A DNA stretch of 64,000 nt, from positions 62,001 to 126,000 of the forward strand of contig JADNRX010000140.1 of NCBI GenBank assembly GCA_015501595.1, written 5' to 3'. Source of the DNA: Hymenopellis radicata (lineage: Eukaryota > Basidiomycota > Agaricomycetes > Agaricales > Physalacriaceae). Shown here piece after piece: positions 12,501 through 23,244 of the stretch (positions are counted from its first letter, which is position 1; every line of letters begins with the position of its first letter). The translations under genes were made by a program, and so were the position numbers. The notes under the pieces were generated by a model. The model was not told where the DNA came from. It ran no database searches and was given only the letters and a program-made list of their open reading frames with translations.

Positions 12501-14746
12501 GGTCTTTGAAGATATCTCTGTCGTCGATGACCTTGACAGTGATGACCGAACTCGCCTTGTTGGCGCAGATGAATTCATGAGCGGACTCCCAGACGGGGTT
12601 ATTGGTGTGCTTGAAGTTCTTCGTGATATGAAGGGGAGTCTTCGTGTCACCAAGGAAGACTTTGGCCAACGGGTTTAGATCTCCAGACATGGACTTGGAT
12701 GCATCGAGGTCCTTCGCCTGATGGATAGTAAGCCGTACGATCCCAACAGCTACGCGCTATAAGCAGATAGGACAACGTCAGTCATGTAAAAGGACTTACT
12801 AGTATCAACGACGTCCTCTCCGTCTTCTGGTTTCAGAACAGGGAAGAAGGAAACGTCGTATCTCAATTGGCCACGGTCCTTGCCATCCTTGAGAATCGCG
12901 GATTCGATACCTTCCTGTGTAGCGTCGTCCTGAAGTCGAGACAGCTCAAACGTCGAAGAGCCCAGAAGCGCGTTCTTTCGATGATCGTTGTAGTCCCAAA
13001 GGTTGAGTATCAATGATTCCGTCAACGAGTTGATCAGAATGAACTTGGTTTCCATCCAGGTGGGATTGTACCTAATATTTCGCATTTAGCATTGTACACG
13101 CCAAGCCGATCCCGACGTACGTGTTACTCTTATACTTGGTCCTAGCAAGCTCGACGCGGTTGTTGATGGTCAGCGCAACGTAGGATCAGGTGTTCCACCA
13201 CCGATCTTCGTGCCCTTGATTCCGCGGGCAGAGTGAACAGTAACCTGCAGAACACCGATAGCAGAATCCAAAGGAGTTCCGGAAAGAAGTTGCTCCAAAT
13301 TGAGCGTGAAAACGTTGGGATCGTACATCATGGGCCCAAGGGTTCCATGGGTCATGTCACGAATAAAGGAGGACAGACCGGGTATCTGTAAGAATTGTCA
13401 GTTTTAACAAGCAATATAGGCATGAGCAGCTCACATTGGCGATGTCAAATCCGAAAGTTTCACCACCTATGGGCTTCAGAACGTAGTCGATGACAGGCTT
13501 CTCCAAGAAGCAGATATCGACTACCTGGACATGAGGAAAATTGGACATCAACTTCATACGAATTCGCATGAGACCGCTGAAAGTGATATCCTCGACTAGA
13601 ATCGGCATAGCGGCCGTGGCAAAGCCTTTCCCTAAACGGACAGAGAGAACGACCTTTGGATTGACTTTACCAGCGGCTTGCTTTGGTGTCATATCCGACG
13701 TGTCGTTAGGAGTGAATGAGATGCCCCAATCCATCATGACGATGTCATCAGGTGTTTTCGGAAAAGTTCGAACTTTATCAATGTGCGGTGCCTTGGTCCC
13801 CAAAGTGAACGTCGTGAGGCGCAATGAATCCAAGAATGCAGGAGTGGATGAGCTAAGAACTTGATCCACGGAACTAATGATAGTAGCGGAAAGGACAGGT
13901 TCGTAGATGAGCCAGAAGCGATCGAGGAAGTTGTTCATCCAATCGGCCGACTCGTGTTCTGAAGCCAAGCGCGTTTTGACAAGCTCTCTTTGTATGTCAT
14001 CGCGAGCATTGCGGCGAACGCGTTGCATGGAGGTCGTGTAATATGTGTTGCAGACAGCAAGCACTATAAATATCCATCCCCAGCCGAAATGAAAACGAGT
14101 TAGAAAATGTGTGACAAAAACAGCCTGTTCGGGTCATTAGCGGTGGAAAGAGTGGATAGATCGGAGAAGAACACGTACGAAGATGATGAGTGCAGAATTA
14201 TGGTACCACGTGCCGTAATACTGGTCTGAAATGAACAGGTCGAGAACAGCCTTGTCCTTCTCGGCACCTTCAGGGAGGGGCGGTTCGTCTATTCCTGAGA
14301 CCTGCCGCCATCCGACGCGGTACCAGTCAGGAATAGATGGCGCAGCACCTTCAGGCAGTGCCCCCGGAGGTGATGGCGGTTGTGATTCCACACTTTCTGG
14401 TAAAGAGTCGCTGACATTGATTTGAGGAGGCTTGCCGTCTTCAGAACCGTTGATGGTGATAGTGGGTACGAGTGAGGAGTTGCTTTGGTGAATTTGAAGA
14501 GCTTTGAAAGGTGGCTGAGTCTGAGGGGTTATGTCTGGTAGAGCCACAGCAAGTCTTACCTCGCTCAGGCGCTTCAGACGCTGCGGTAACACTCTTGAGC
14601 TGGTCGCGAGCCTTGCCAGCAGCAGCGGCCTTGTCCGCGGGGGAAGCGTCGGGATCGAATGAGTGGACGGCGACGTGTTGTTCATCTCGCTTCAAAGCGT
14701 CGAGATTGGCTTTGCCATTGCCATTGGCAACGCCGTTTGTCGCCAT
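9527..14746 (-). CDS. TCB: Tricalbin / extended-synaptotagmin-like protein (SMP plus multiple C2 domains)
   Basis: Largest gene of the window. Order from the N-terminus: a disordered region, a hydrophobic hairpin (about 14160-14030, LIIF then FHFGWGWIFIVLAVC), an SMP lipid-transfer domain (DWMNNFLDRFWLIYEPVLS to about 13440), then five or six C2 domains (GVLQVTVHSARG, VGIVRLTIHQAKDL, GVVRLFLDKATDV, SGIIIFNVVSG, GVLRLDLLYGRDF, GTLRVTALDAKDL). Family knowledge: tricalbins tether ER to plasma membrane and move lipids, with some C2 domains binding calcium. There are more than ten introns. Two frame breaks, each repaired by one base, lie near 13180-13184 (GGTPDP to YVALTINN) and near 10958-10964 (ESRYVP to PVKLEPRE). 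Confidence 0.9.
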
Positions 14747-15105
14747 GAAGTAGATGGGAAAGAGAGGGTCAGGATGAAAGGAAGAAATAGAGAGCCACTA
14801 TTTGGATCCGTCAACACCGTTAATAGATCGGATGATGTCACGCTTGCCCCCGGTACCTTCAATGGTGAAATTTGTGAATGCCCAACGTGAAGAAGCTAGT
14901 GCGCCTTGAACAGAATTAATATTTGTAGGCCAGTCTCGCCTGTTCTGCACTGAATACCAGTCTGAATTATCTTTGAATTTTTTGGTATTGTTAGCCACCC
15001 TAAGAACGCGGTTCTGCATTGTTTGGCTACGGCTTCTACACAAGCCGAAGCCGCGACAGCTTGTCAGCACTTTGGCCACAACTGCCAGTGAGCTTCATCA
15101 ATGCC
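14747..15105. promoter_or_regulatory. Divergent intergenic region
   Basis: 359 bases between the tricalbin start (leftward) and the UGO1-like start (rightward). It must carry both promoters. An ATG at 15101 followed at once by TGA overlaps the chosen UGO1 start at 15106 and may be a minimal upstream frame. No other site was recognised. Confidence 0.4.
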
Positions 15106-16608
15106 ATGAGCTCGACGCCACCCTCCCTCCGAGACCTCTACAGCCCTCCGTCTTCAGCCTGGTCTTTCGTTCCTCCCCAATCCGCTCCGCCGCCAAATCC
15201 GAATGCTCCCTCACCTCCGACGCCAAGCTCGTCGTTCCAATGGTCAACGCGACCAGTCACAAATTCTATATTCGACCTTTCTCCAGATCTCAATGACGGC
15301 GGCGGTATTAACGCAGTAGAGCTGCTAAGAGCCCTTGCAGCTTCAGCCGTGCTACAGTACACGAGCAGCGCGATTGCAATGCCCTGGGAGGTTGGCAAGA
15401 TGCTTCTCCAAGTACAGTGGATACCGCGTGAAGCCCATGATTATGACCTCGACGCAGACACGGAAGACGACGACGACGCGGTAAGTCCATTTAGTCCGTC
15501 ATAGTCAAGTGCTCATTCATTTCAGCTGAGTGACTCTTCAAACGAGAATGAATCATACTTTGCCGATCCAGAGGGAACCCCAAAGGTTGCACACCCTCCG
15601 CAAGCCGACGATCATGGTCGGAGATCCGTCCAGGAAGAAGCCGAGTATGTCATACCAGTAGGCAGCGCGAATGGTGTTTGGGGTATGATTAAACGCATTG
15701 GCCGTTTCCGGGGAGAGGGATGGCTCGCCTTGTGGAAAGGTAACTTTATCTATTCATTCGATATTTTCTTGACTAACCACTCATTTACAGGCCTTCTTAC
15801 TTCGTGTGTCGCAGAAGTTCTTTCCACGACCTTCCAACCTGTTGTTCACAACATCTTACAAGCCATATTCTTCCCGACGACTCCCTTCTTTCACCAACCA
15901 CCCCTTCTACTGCCCGTCGTCTCTCACATGTTTACGGGATTCCTCCTGTCACCCCTGGACCTTGTTCGCACTAGACTCATCGTGCAATCCTTCCTTCCAC
16001 GCTACCGCACATACACTGGTCCCATAGATGCTCTTATTCAAATCATTCGCGATGAGGGGGGTTTCAAAGGCGTCTATCTCCACCCGCAGCTTCTCATCCC
16101 ATGCCTCATCGATACGGCTCTGCGTCCTGTCGTGTCATTAGCTCTACCTGGACTTTTGGCATCGTACATAGGCGCCAACATTTCAGAAGATAGCAGTCCT
16201 CTCATTTGGGGATTTGCCGAACTGGCTGGGAGCTGCCTGGGTCTCCTCATCACCCTTCCATTTGAAACAATACGACGACGTCTGCAAGTCCAGACACGAG
16301 GTGGCGTAGCCCCAATCAATGGTTGCGTTCAACTGCGGCCAGCACGTTACAATGGAGTCGTGGACACCTTGTGGCACATCATCACCGAAGAACGCTCCGA
16401 CCTGCCCATTATACGGCGACAAAAGAGACGTAGGTCAAGCAACACCGAGGCCCGTCCCGAACGAGAAGGCGAAAGCTGGCTGCGTCATACTGGCATCGGA
16501 CAGTTGTATCGTGGCCTAGGGATGAGGCTCGGTGCCAGTGCGATTGTGTTCCTTCTAGCCTTGGTCACAGGAGGTGACAATTCGGACGGTGGATGGGCAG
16601 AATTGTAA
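15106..16608 (+). CDS. UGO1: UGO1-like mitochondrial carrier-fold protein
   Basis: Exons 15106-15480, 15526-15739 and 15791-16608. The N-terminus (MSSTPPSLRDLYSPPSSAW) is Pro/Ser rich. The C-terminal half is a degenerate mitochondrial carrier fold with one good carrier signature (SPLDLVRTRLIVQS) and a weaker one (LPFETIRRRLQVQT). UGO1 sits in the outer mitochondrial membrane and links the fusion GTPases FZO1 and MGM1; I infer the same role. An acidic linker (DADTEDDDDA) and a KRRRSSN loop interrupt the repeats, as in UGO1 rather than in true metabolite carriers. An in-frame upstream Met at 15019 exists; the later one matches the usual MSS start. Frame intact. Confidence 0.8.
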
Positions 16609-16700
16609 TTCTTAATTAATGATAAATTACTCACATTCATCTCTCCTTTTGCGACGTGAAGATCTTCGATGGCAGGGTTTGCCATGGACCTCCAAGCTTA

Positions 16701-17655
16701 CTAACTACTGCGACAGAAGCGGACGATAAAGAGGTGCTCGCCGCCCGCACGCCTCTGAAGAACGATCTAAAGAAGGATGAAACGAGTCACGAGTACTACT
16801 GTTCTGGAAGCTCACGCAGCTTCGGAGCCCATATTGCTCCAACATCTTTCGTTGAATGCTCGGGATATCATTCTGTTTCAGAGCGACCAGATAGAAGACA
16901 CCTCGAGGTGAAAGAAGTTCCTGAAGGCATTGAGAATGACGAATTGTCCTGGTTGAAAAACGAACATGCACCATCTCCAGGAAGTAGTTGGTCACTTCCA
17001 TCCCGACTTCTCCGCCTGCCCAAGACCCTTGAATATCGCGGGTGTCTTGCGCGTCCAAGGCCTCTTCGGTAATGGTAGGCACTAAGGTGGATTGAATAAC
17101 AGAACGTCGACAGAATGCCGAAGCCGACAGTGTAACGCTTGAGAAAACGATGTTTCAACGACGTTCAAAGGGATCTAAAACGCGAGATTACAGATGATAC
17201 TAGTGGATGCCAAAGGCGCGCACCTTATTCTGATCGCCCGTCCGGACAGTACATATACAAGCATGGTGATTGATATCGGTGCAAAGATACACTGTGACTG
17301 CGCGTCAATAATCTTTGGGTGTTTGTGGAGGACTAGGAGACTCACGAGATGAAGATCCCAATATTGCTCCCATAAAAGACGAAACACATCCAGAGCCAGA
17401 CCTTGGGCATGTTCAAGACATTTAGCGACGCGTAAACAACGAGTGTTACCCGACTTCCATACAGATGCGGGGGCGTAGATCTTTGAGATACTCGGCGTCC
17501 TGCTCCAGCGCGTCCAACAGTAAGAAAGTGTCCTCTTATCGTAAAACATCAGCATTGAACAGAGCGAGAACATGCGGATAGTGACCTGCTGGCTCATAAA
17601 CCTTGTCATAGTCTGAAGGCCGGAGATGAGAAAGATCCGGCGTTGGAATCGTCAT
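16701..17655 (-). CDS. MTQ2: eRF1 methyltransferase catalytic subunit, with one apparent frame break
   Basis: Class I SAM methyltransferase that, with its TRM112 partner, methylates the Gln of the GGQ motif of translation release factor eRF1. Start MTIPTPDLSHLRPSDYDKVY, then EDTFLLLDALEQD, the SAM-binding loop MEVGSGSGCVSSFMGAILG, DINHHACICT, and the catalytic NPPY region followed by VPTITEEALDAQD. It ends FIVRFCRSS, the normal length for MTQ2. Six short introns. The catalytic motif is broken: it reads NPP then TA|GTG instead of TAC GTG, so one base is missing at 17083-17085, giving an in-frame TAG. Everything downstream is conserved in the shifted frame, so I take this as an assembly error. 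Confidence 0.88.
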
Positions 17656-17819
17656 GGCGGAAAGTGATCGAACTCAACGCCTACTGTCACTGGAGTCACG
17701 CCGTTGCATCCTCGCTGCAACCACATGTGGCCTTGCCAACCACCCTCAACGTGTCTCGTACATGCAATGTATATATGCATAATCTGTGGCCGTGAAATGC
17801 ACGACCGTTATTCGAGAAC

Positions 17820-18855
17820 ATGCAGATGAAGCTGGTATGTTATTGTCGTTTAGTACAAGTTCCGTTATTTTGACGCGATTGAAATCTAGAAAGCCACGTT
17901 CTGTTCATGCCTTCTTCCTGGAGACTCCGAAGAGTTTCTTTCCATCGTCGACAGCCAAATACTCGGCGTTGTCCGAATCATCGTGCAATCAGCCCATTTG
18001 TCCAAGGCCGCCCTCACGATACCATTCAACCCTTTCGTCAAAGTTACCACCGATGTTGGCGAACAGAAATTCTACACTACTCCCTGCCATCATACGTTCG
18101 CTCGCTGCCTTCCCTCCCTCTCTTGAATTCCTAACGCGTCGAGCAGGCACGATCCCAATTGGATGGCAGAGACACTACATATACCAATTTCCTCCTTGGA
18201 TTCTGGGCTACATCTCGCTGTAAAGAACCGTATCAGGTTCTTCCAAGCGCCCACTATTGGTTCAGCATTTCTTTCCCTCGATCACATCCTTGACGCACCG
18301 GACCAGGACACTGTGACCTTGCCATTAACGTCTCCTCGCGGACGTGTGCGCGGTCAGATCTTGGTTTCCGTCTCTTTCAATCCCACTCAGACGACGGACC
18401 ACCCCTCTGGTGAGGCTACCGTCATCGGCCGCGGAGATCTCGATTGACTTAATGCATTAGATGTTGGTATCGTTCGTTTACTTTTATACGAGGCCCATGG
18501 CTTACAACGAACCACGCCTCGTAGAAAGCCTAGCCCAAGAGCCTTTGTCGAATGGGTGTGTGACGAAGACGATGCCACTCCCATGTTCTCTACTCCCGTC
18601 TGCCGGAATACATGTGAACCTACTTGGAATTCTTGTTATGATTTTATTTGTGCTAGAAAGCTCACCACAACGTTGATGGTGTATATATCGGATGCCAGCG
18701 TGAAAAATTCGAAATTGGGATACATGTCTATTCCTCTCCGTGATTTATTAGACGCTAGCGAGACGGAGGCTGTATGGTGGCCATTGAGTGGCTCGCTGAA
18801 AGGACAGTTGAAGATGCGTGCAGAATGGCGGGCCATTGCGATTACTAAAGCGTAG
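17820..18855 (+). CDS. Short two-C2-domain protein, truncated tricalbin paralogue
   Basis: Exons 17820-17834, 17890-18095, 18147-18409 and 18461-18855 give an uninterrupted 292-residue frame. The first C2 (GVVRIIVQSAHLSKAALTI, then DPNWMAETLHIPISS) resembles the first C2 of the tricalbin at 9527-14746. The second (VGIVRLLLYEAHGL, then LGYMSIPLRDLLDA and LKMRAEWRAI) resembles its second C2, which has VGIVRLTIHQAKDL, IGYMSIKLEDLL and IRMSAEWKPL. The SMP and membrane parts are absent; only 165 bases separate the start from MTQ2. Ca-binding Asp residues look mostly missing. It is either a functional soluble C2 protein or a decaying partial duplication; the open spliced frame favours expression. 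The 15-base first exon is the weakest part. Confidence 0.65.
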
Positions 18856-18903
18856 CATTATGTATAAAGTTCATTCATGGATATTAATCCTTCGTCTCAA
18901 ATA

Positions 18904-19611
18904 TCAGTCGAGAGACTGCCGGGGTAGTAAGAAAAACTCACAAGCGTTCGTAACCATCGGCGCTTTATTCACCCACTCCTGCGAATCGAGTTGATTCAAC
19001 ATGAACGCAGCAAATGCAGCGCGTCCAAGAGTTGTTCCAATCTTCCCATCACCGATGTACCCCGCTATCACTTCCTTCTTGTCGCTGTTGGTCAAGATGG
19101 GAACTCTGACGATGGTCCAGTCGATTCCCTCGCTGGAACGTATCGTCTTCCCTATAGCGACGACATCTTTGTAGCTGTTATAGGCTACTGTTGCCACGCT
19201 GGCGACCATGGTAGAGTAAATCAGACTAAATTTGTCTCCGGGATCGGCTATCGAAGCTGTTCCGAGGGCGATTAAACGCTTGACGTGGTGTGTACGCATC
19301 AAGTCGAGGATGCGTTCATACGCGCGCGCGAGCGGGGTATCCGAAGGATGGAATGGACCGTCCTTCAAGCTCACTACCGGTCCCAATACGGAGAGGACAA
19401 CATTGACGCCTTCCAGGGCCTTGGAAAGAGCGTCTTGGTTGTCAAGTTCGCCTTCGATAACGATGACGGATGGGTTGGATGACAGATCAGAAGGGACTTT
19501 AGCGGGAGAGCGGACGTAGAGGATAAGAGTACACGATTGGAATGTAGCAAGTGCTTCACGCGCTACTAGGATGCCTGAGGCGCCTGTTGAACCAAAGACG
19601 AGAATGCGCAT
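18904..19611 (-). CDS. NAD(P)-binding (NmrA/SDR-like) protein
   Basis: Intronless frame of 235 residues. It starts MRILVFGSTGASGILVAREA, a Rossmann GxxGxxG nucleotide loop at residues 7-13. VEGVNVVLSVLGPV-like and KRLIALGTASI segments follow, then DWTIVRVPILTN and AGYIGDGKIGTTLGRAAFA, the usual order in atypical short-chain dehydrogenase or NmrA-like proteins (NAD(P)H-binding, epimerase-like). No catalytic YxxxK was confirmed. These proteins act as redox sensors or reductases; the substrate cannot be inferred. It converges with the C2 gene, 48 bases apart. The last residues (CEFFLLPRQSLD) lie past the usual end of the family and may come from an unspliced 3' end. Confidence 0.75.
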   Translation of the reverse strand: MRILVFGSTGASGILVAREALATFQSCTLILYVRSPAKVPSDLSSNPSVIVIEGELDNQDALSKALEGVNVVLSVLGPVVSLKDGPFHPSDTPLARAYERILDLMRTHHVKRLIALGTASIADPGDKFSLIYSTMVASVATVAYNSYKDVVAIGKTIRSSEGIDWTIVRVPILTNSDKKEVIAGYIGDGKIGTTLGRAAFAAFMLNQLDSQEWVNKAPMVTNACEFFLLPRQSLD

Positions 19612-19865
19612 CGATGATGGTGGAAGGGAAGCAACGAGCGCGGACTTAGTTCGAATTGGTAAAATATTAGGCGCTTGCAGGTACTTTATCTCCCCGTCGA
19701 AAGCCTAGGTAATCACAAATGACTTATCAAACACCAGGTTTTCATTGTTATTTGAATAAATCATTGACGCCAACAGGAACTAGCGACGCAGGATTTACAT
19801 GCCTACAGTTTTCGCTCACACGAACATGCTATGCTTGAGTAGTACGATAATCTCCATTTGGAAAG

Positions 19866-20092
19866 TTACTCTCCGCCGCTAGAATAAAAATTCAGGCATG
19901 CGCAGAACTTGATAGTTCAGACACTCACAAATCATCCGTCCAATCATCTTGAGGAGCAGACGATTCTTCAGGAGACTGCGATTTAGGTTCCGGAGGCGTT
20001 TCGTCACTGCCCCCAAACATTCCACTCACTGATCCCATACCAAATGCGCCACCGAGGTATGCCGCTTCCATGAAAGGGGAATTCCACATCAT
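19866..20092 (-). CDS. Small acidic C-terminal module: octanoyltransferase tail or separate small protein
   Basis: Exons 20092-19929 and 19878-19866, with a clean GT-AG intron (19879-19928), read MMWNSPFMEAAYLGGAFGMG, then a Ser/Pro/Glu linker, and end DDWTDDFGGE. The frame is offset by one base from the end of the octanoyltransferase (…HDMQFNP stop). A missing base in the CCC at 20093-20095 would fuse them. Alternatively it is its own 58-residue protein starting at 20092. I do not recognise a family. The acidic Trp/Phe end is typical of short interaction tails. Confidence 0.4.
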
Positions 20093-20870
20093 GGGTTGAA
20101 CTGCATGTCATGCGAAATTTCCAACTCTTCCGCTTCCCTCTCTACATGCTTGATAGCATTGCCGACCTCGGGATCGCTGTCCAAATCGAGGGAACCATAT
20201 CGCGCCCGTACACCTGTCCAAACCGACGGACAAGACCTGGCACCTCGTCTCGTAGGCTGACGTCTGTTCCCAATGCAGCCGAAACAGTCGTAGCTTTTAC
20301 ACCCTCCAAACCGCATGCAACAACATCCTCAAACCAAGCAAGAGGTTGATTTGTGATGTTCATGGCAAAACCGTGAGTAGTGAGACGGTGGCGAATCTGG
20401 ACGCCAATACTGGCGATTTTCGCGTCGGGTGCAAGGAAGACGCCGGTAAGATCAGTGGAGGACGAGTCAATGTTGTGGGCCTCCCGGAGGTGCAGTTTCA
20501 ATGTCTTCTGCATGAGGCAGATATAGTCACGGACGGCCACGGGCGGGACTGAGCGACCAAGGTCGAGCAAAGGATATCCAACGATTTGACCCGGACCATG
20601 GTAGGTGAGCTCGCCGCCGCGTTGGGTATGGACAAAATCTGCACCACGGGCCTCCAGACGCTTGCGTTCATCTTGTAATTCAGTATCTGTCTGACGCCGA
20701 CCAGCAGTATAGACGGGTCTGTGCTGCAAGAGTAGCAGAAGGTCTGGGTACTGCTTTCCAGCCTTTCGTCTCGCGAGTTGTAACCTATGAAGATATTCCT
20801 GGAGAAGCAGTGTGCTGTAATAGGGTAGTGCTCGACGGAACTGGTGATGGTGGATTGGTGGGAGAGCCAT
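20089..20870 (-). CDS. LIPB: Lipoyl(octanoyl) transferase
   Basis: Transfers octanoate from acyl carrier protein to lipoate-dependent enzymes in mitochondria, the first step of lipoic acid synthesis. Visible blocks: LLLLQHRPVYTAGRRQ, RGGELTYHGPGQIVGYPLLDL, DLTGVFLAPDAKIASIGVQI (in LIPB the catalytic Cys often sits before this G-V, and here the position is Thr/Gly, so the acyl-Cys should be checked at LACGLEGV-like ACGLEGVKATTV) and HGFAMNI. The start at 20870 (MALPPIHHHQF) is preceded by in-frame Mets at 20903 and 20999 that could add a targeting peptide. A one-base break at the GGG 20190-20192 separates VYGRDMVP from LDLDSDPEVGNAIKHVEREA. Without it the protein ends at 20142. Confidence 0.85.
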
Positions 20871-21082
20871 TTTGATGCTGGCTTTGGACAAGCTGTGCCG
20901 CATGACCAAAAAGGAAAGAGCTTTGCTCTGCCTCGCTGCGTTGATGCTACAACACTGGTAAGTACAAAATAACAGTGAACATCTAGTGTAAGTGTACAAC
21001 GCCCGCAGTAATAGTAGTAAATCCTGAAAGGCAAGATCCTCGACGACCCGATAGCTGCCCGTGTGTTGCAGCTACAACGTCC

Positions 21083-22116
21083 TCATGTTCTTTTCGATTT
21101 CCCTTTAGCTCGGGCTTTGCCTTTGCCCTTGGGATCGTCTGTATACTCAGAATCTGACGACTCTTGCCCTGGCTCTTCCTCCTCTTCCGGCCCCTTAGCA
21201 CCTGACTGTTCTCCGCGAGCGCTATCCCACATAGCGGACGATACGGTATCCGGGGTGAGCTGCAGTCGACTGCTCTTCAGCATGATGATTTCCTTCAACC
21301 ATCCGTTCTCTCTTCGCAGATCTGAAGCCTCTCTCTCCAGCTCTTCTGCGCGACCGGTTAAGTCAGACACAGATCTCTCTAAATTCGTCGTTCTCTGTTT
21401 CTTCTTTATCCGGAATCTCGCTGAGAATGACAAAAGATTAAAAATGGAAGTCTCAGAAAAAGGTAGAAGGATTGACCTGACGCCGCTGTATTTCTTCTCC
21501 GTTTATCGTCGAATACATCATCGTTTGGAGGAGACGATGAAGTGGACGCGACGGAAAGAGCTGGCTGCACAGTAGAGGAACTACCACCAGATTGATTTGA
21601 AGACTCGGAGGGCTGATTGTACTCAGGAAATTGGTCAAGGAAGGACTGCATCATCTGTGGACTGGGGTATTGGTCGGCGAACGAAGACTGGTTCGAACTG
21701 CCGGAGGACTGCTGGAGAAGCTGGGAGATAGCATTGGTGGAGAATGGGGTGTTGGGATTTGGCTGTCCTTGCTGGAAGCCAAAGAGAGAATGTGAAAAAT
21801 TTGGCGGTTGGTAACCTTGGCCTTGGACAGACTGCAAGGCTTGCAGCAACGCCACCAAGGAAGGATCGAGTGGTACACTCATCTGATGCTGCTGCTGCTG
21901 CATAATGGATGGAGCGGGGGGCAGCATGGCTCTAGAGGCTTCCGCAAACTGAGCAAGGAGTACTGCATCCTGCATTTCCTACACGTGAAGTAGTAGACAT
22001 TGAGATAAGTACAACAAATGCAGGCGACTTACTTTCGTGTCAGAGCTATCGTGTGAGTGCACTCTGTCAGAAGAGGGTGGCTGGGACGAAGAGTTAGATG
22101 GCTGCTCGTCGCTCAT
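21083..22116 (-). CDS. bZIP transcription factor of the Cys3/MetR/Met4 type
   Basis: Exons 22116-22033, 21978-21477 and 21420-21083. The basic region spans the last intron: DDKRRRNTAAS then ARFRIKKKQR, followed by a leucine zipper (LERSVSDLTGRAEELEREAS, DLRRENGWLKEIIML). This basic region is the Neurospora CYS-3 / Met4 type, which activates sulphur assimilation genes; I infer a similar role. The N-terminal part is rich in Gln, Ser and Asn (MQQQQHQM), a likely activation domain, and the C-terminus is an acidic then Lys-rich tail. The start MSDEQPSNSSSQPPSSDR was chosen. The same frame is open to 22311, so an N-terminal extension of 65 residues cannot be excluded. Confidence 0.85.
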
Positions 22117-23244
22117 GTCAAACGAAAATGTGAGGTTCTTCCAATGGTCCAACTCGGATTGAATACTGGCGTAATCTGGAGGGCTGGCTTCGAAGGTGCG
22201 TTTGAGGAAGACCATCACCAGATAAGGCAGCTGAGCGTCAACGAGTAACCAGCATGCAGTAGCAGGCAAGGGTCCTCGCCATTGAAAGCCAACGATGACC
22301 AGATTCGCCATAGATTCTTAAGATGGCGACAGCCTCATATAGGAATAACGCAACTTCGCAAATTGCCGACCGAATTGGACATAGGATGCTGACGCGTCCG
22401 AAAAGAGCTCCCAACACGATTTTCAGGCGGCCAAAGGCATGGTCGAAGTCAATTCAGCACGAACAAGCAAATGATGGAAGGGGCTTGCAATATCGGAATT
22501 CACTCTCTATTAACTGGTGCCGTACCTTTACCCCTTTAAGGTTGCTTCATCCACGTGATCAGTAGCTGTGCGGCTCTTGCCGAGTTATTGTGCGGCGTTC
22601 TGCCTTCGAACAGAAGTACTCAAGTTGATTCTGGCTTATGTCTAAGTGAGTTTCAGGTCTTATAAGCGTTGAAGGTTGAGCACTACGCCATAGTAGACTG
22701 GCCTTCACTAGAGAGTTTGATGTAGGTGAGTTGGTCACTGGTGTGTGGCGCAAAAATATATGTCTACTGTGTATACAACCGTGAACTATGATATAGCACA
22801 GACTAATACGTTCATATACAAGAATGAGTGAGAAGCGGAGGCCTACAGCACCTTGAAGAGGGAGAACAGACAAGACTCGTGGCTGCTGGCACACAAAGCC
22901 TGCTGGAAATGAAACCGGGGAGAGATCTGGGACTCCAGCGTGTGAGACACCAAGGGAGTGAAAGGGTGAACAGGATACGAAGCTAGGTCAAGAGGAACAA
23001 AGGAACAAGCGCTTGAAGCCACACGGCAGACCCGACGTGCCGAGCCTCGTTCCCCATTTAAAGACTGTCAGGCTTACAATTCTCTGGAGTTACGTGCGAG
23101 TAGAAAGCCGCGCTTGCTGGGCATGCAGGTGGAGGATCCCGAGGACCCCAGAAACCTGAGAGAAAGCAGCTGCTGACTAAGCAGTCGACGCGTTACGCGT
23201 CCCATCAGTGATTCACAGAGGCACATCTGCTTTATACCTTGACC
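22117..23244. promoter_or_regulatory. Long divergent intergenic region
   Basis: About 1.1 kb between the bZIP start (leftward) and the NPL4 start (rightward), the longest non-coding stretch between genes here. Small open frames on both strands show no protein family. A CACGTG core (about 22552) is the bHLH/Cbf1-type site seen in sulphur-regulated promoters elsewhere. I see no tRNA, repeat or transposon. Confidence 0.4.

Noticed and set aside
22116..22311. In-frame N-terminal extension of the bZIP protein (starting MANLVIVGF)
   Set aside because: Possible, but the segment has no recognised domain and MSDEQPS is a more typical start; kept only as an alternative.
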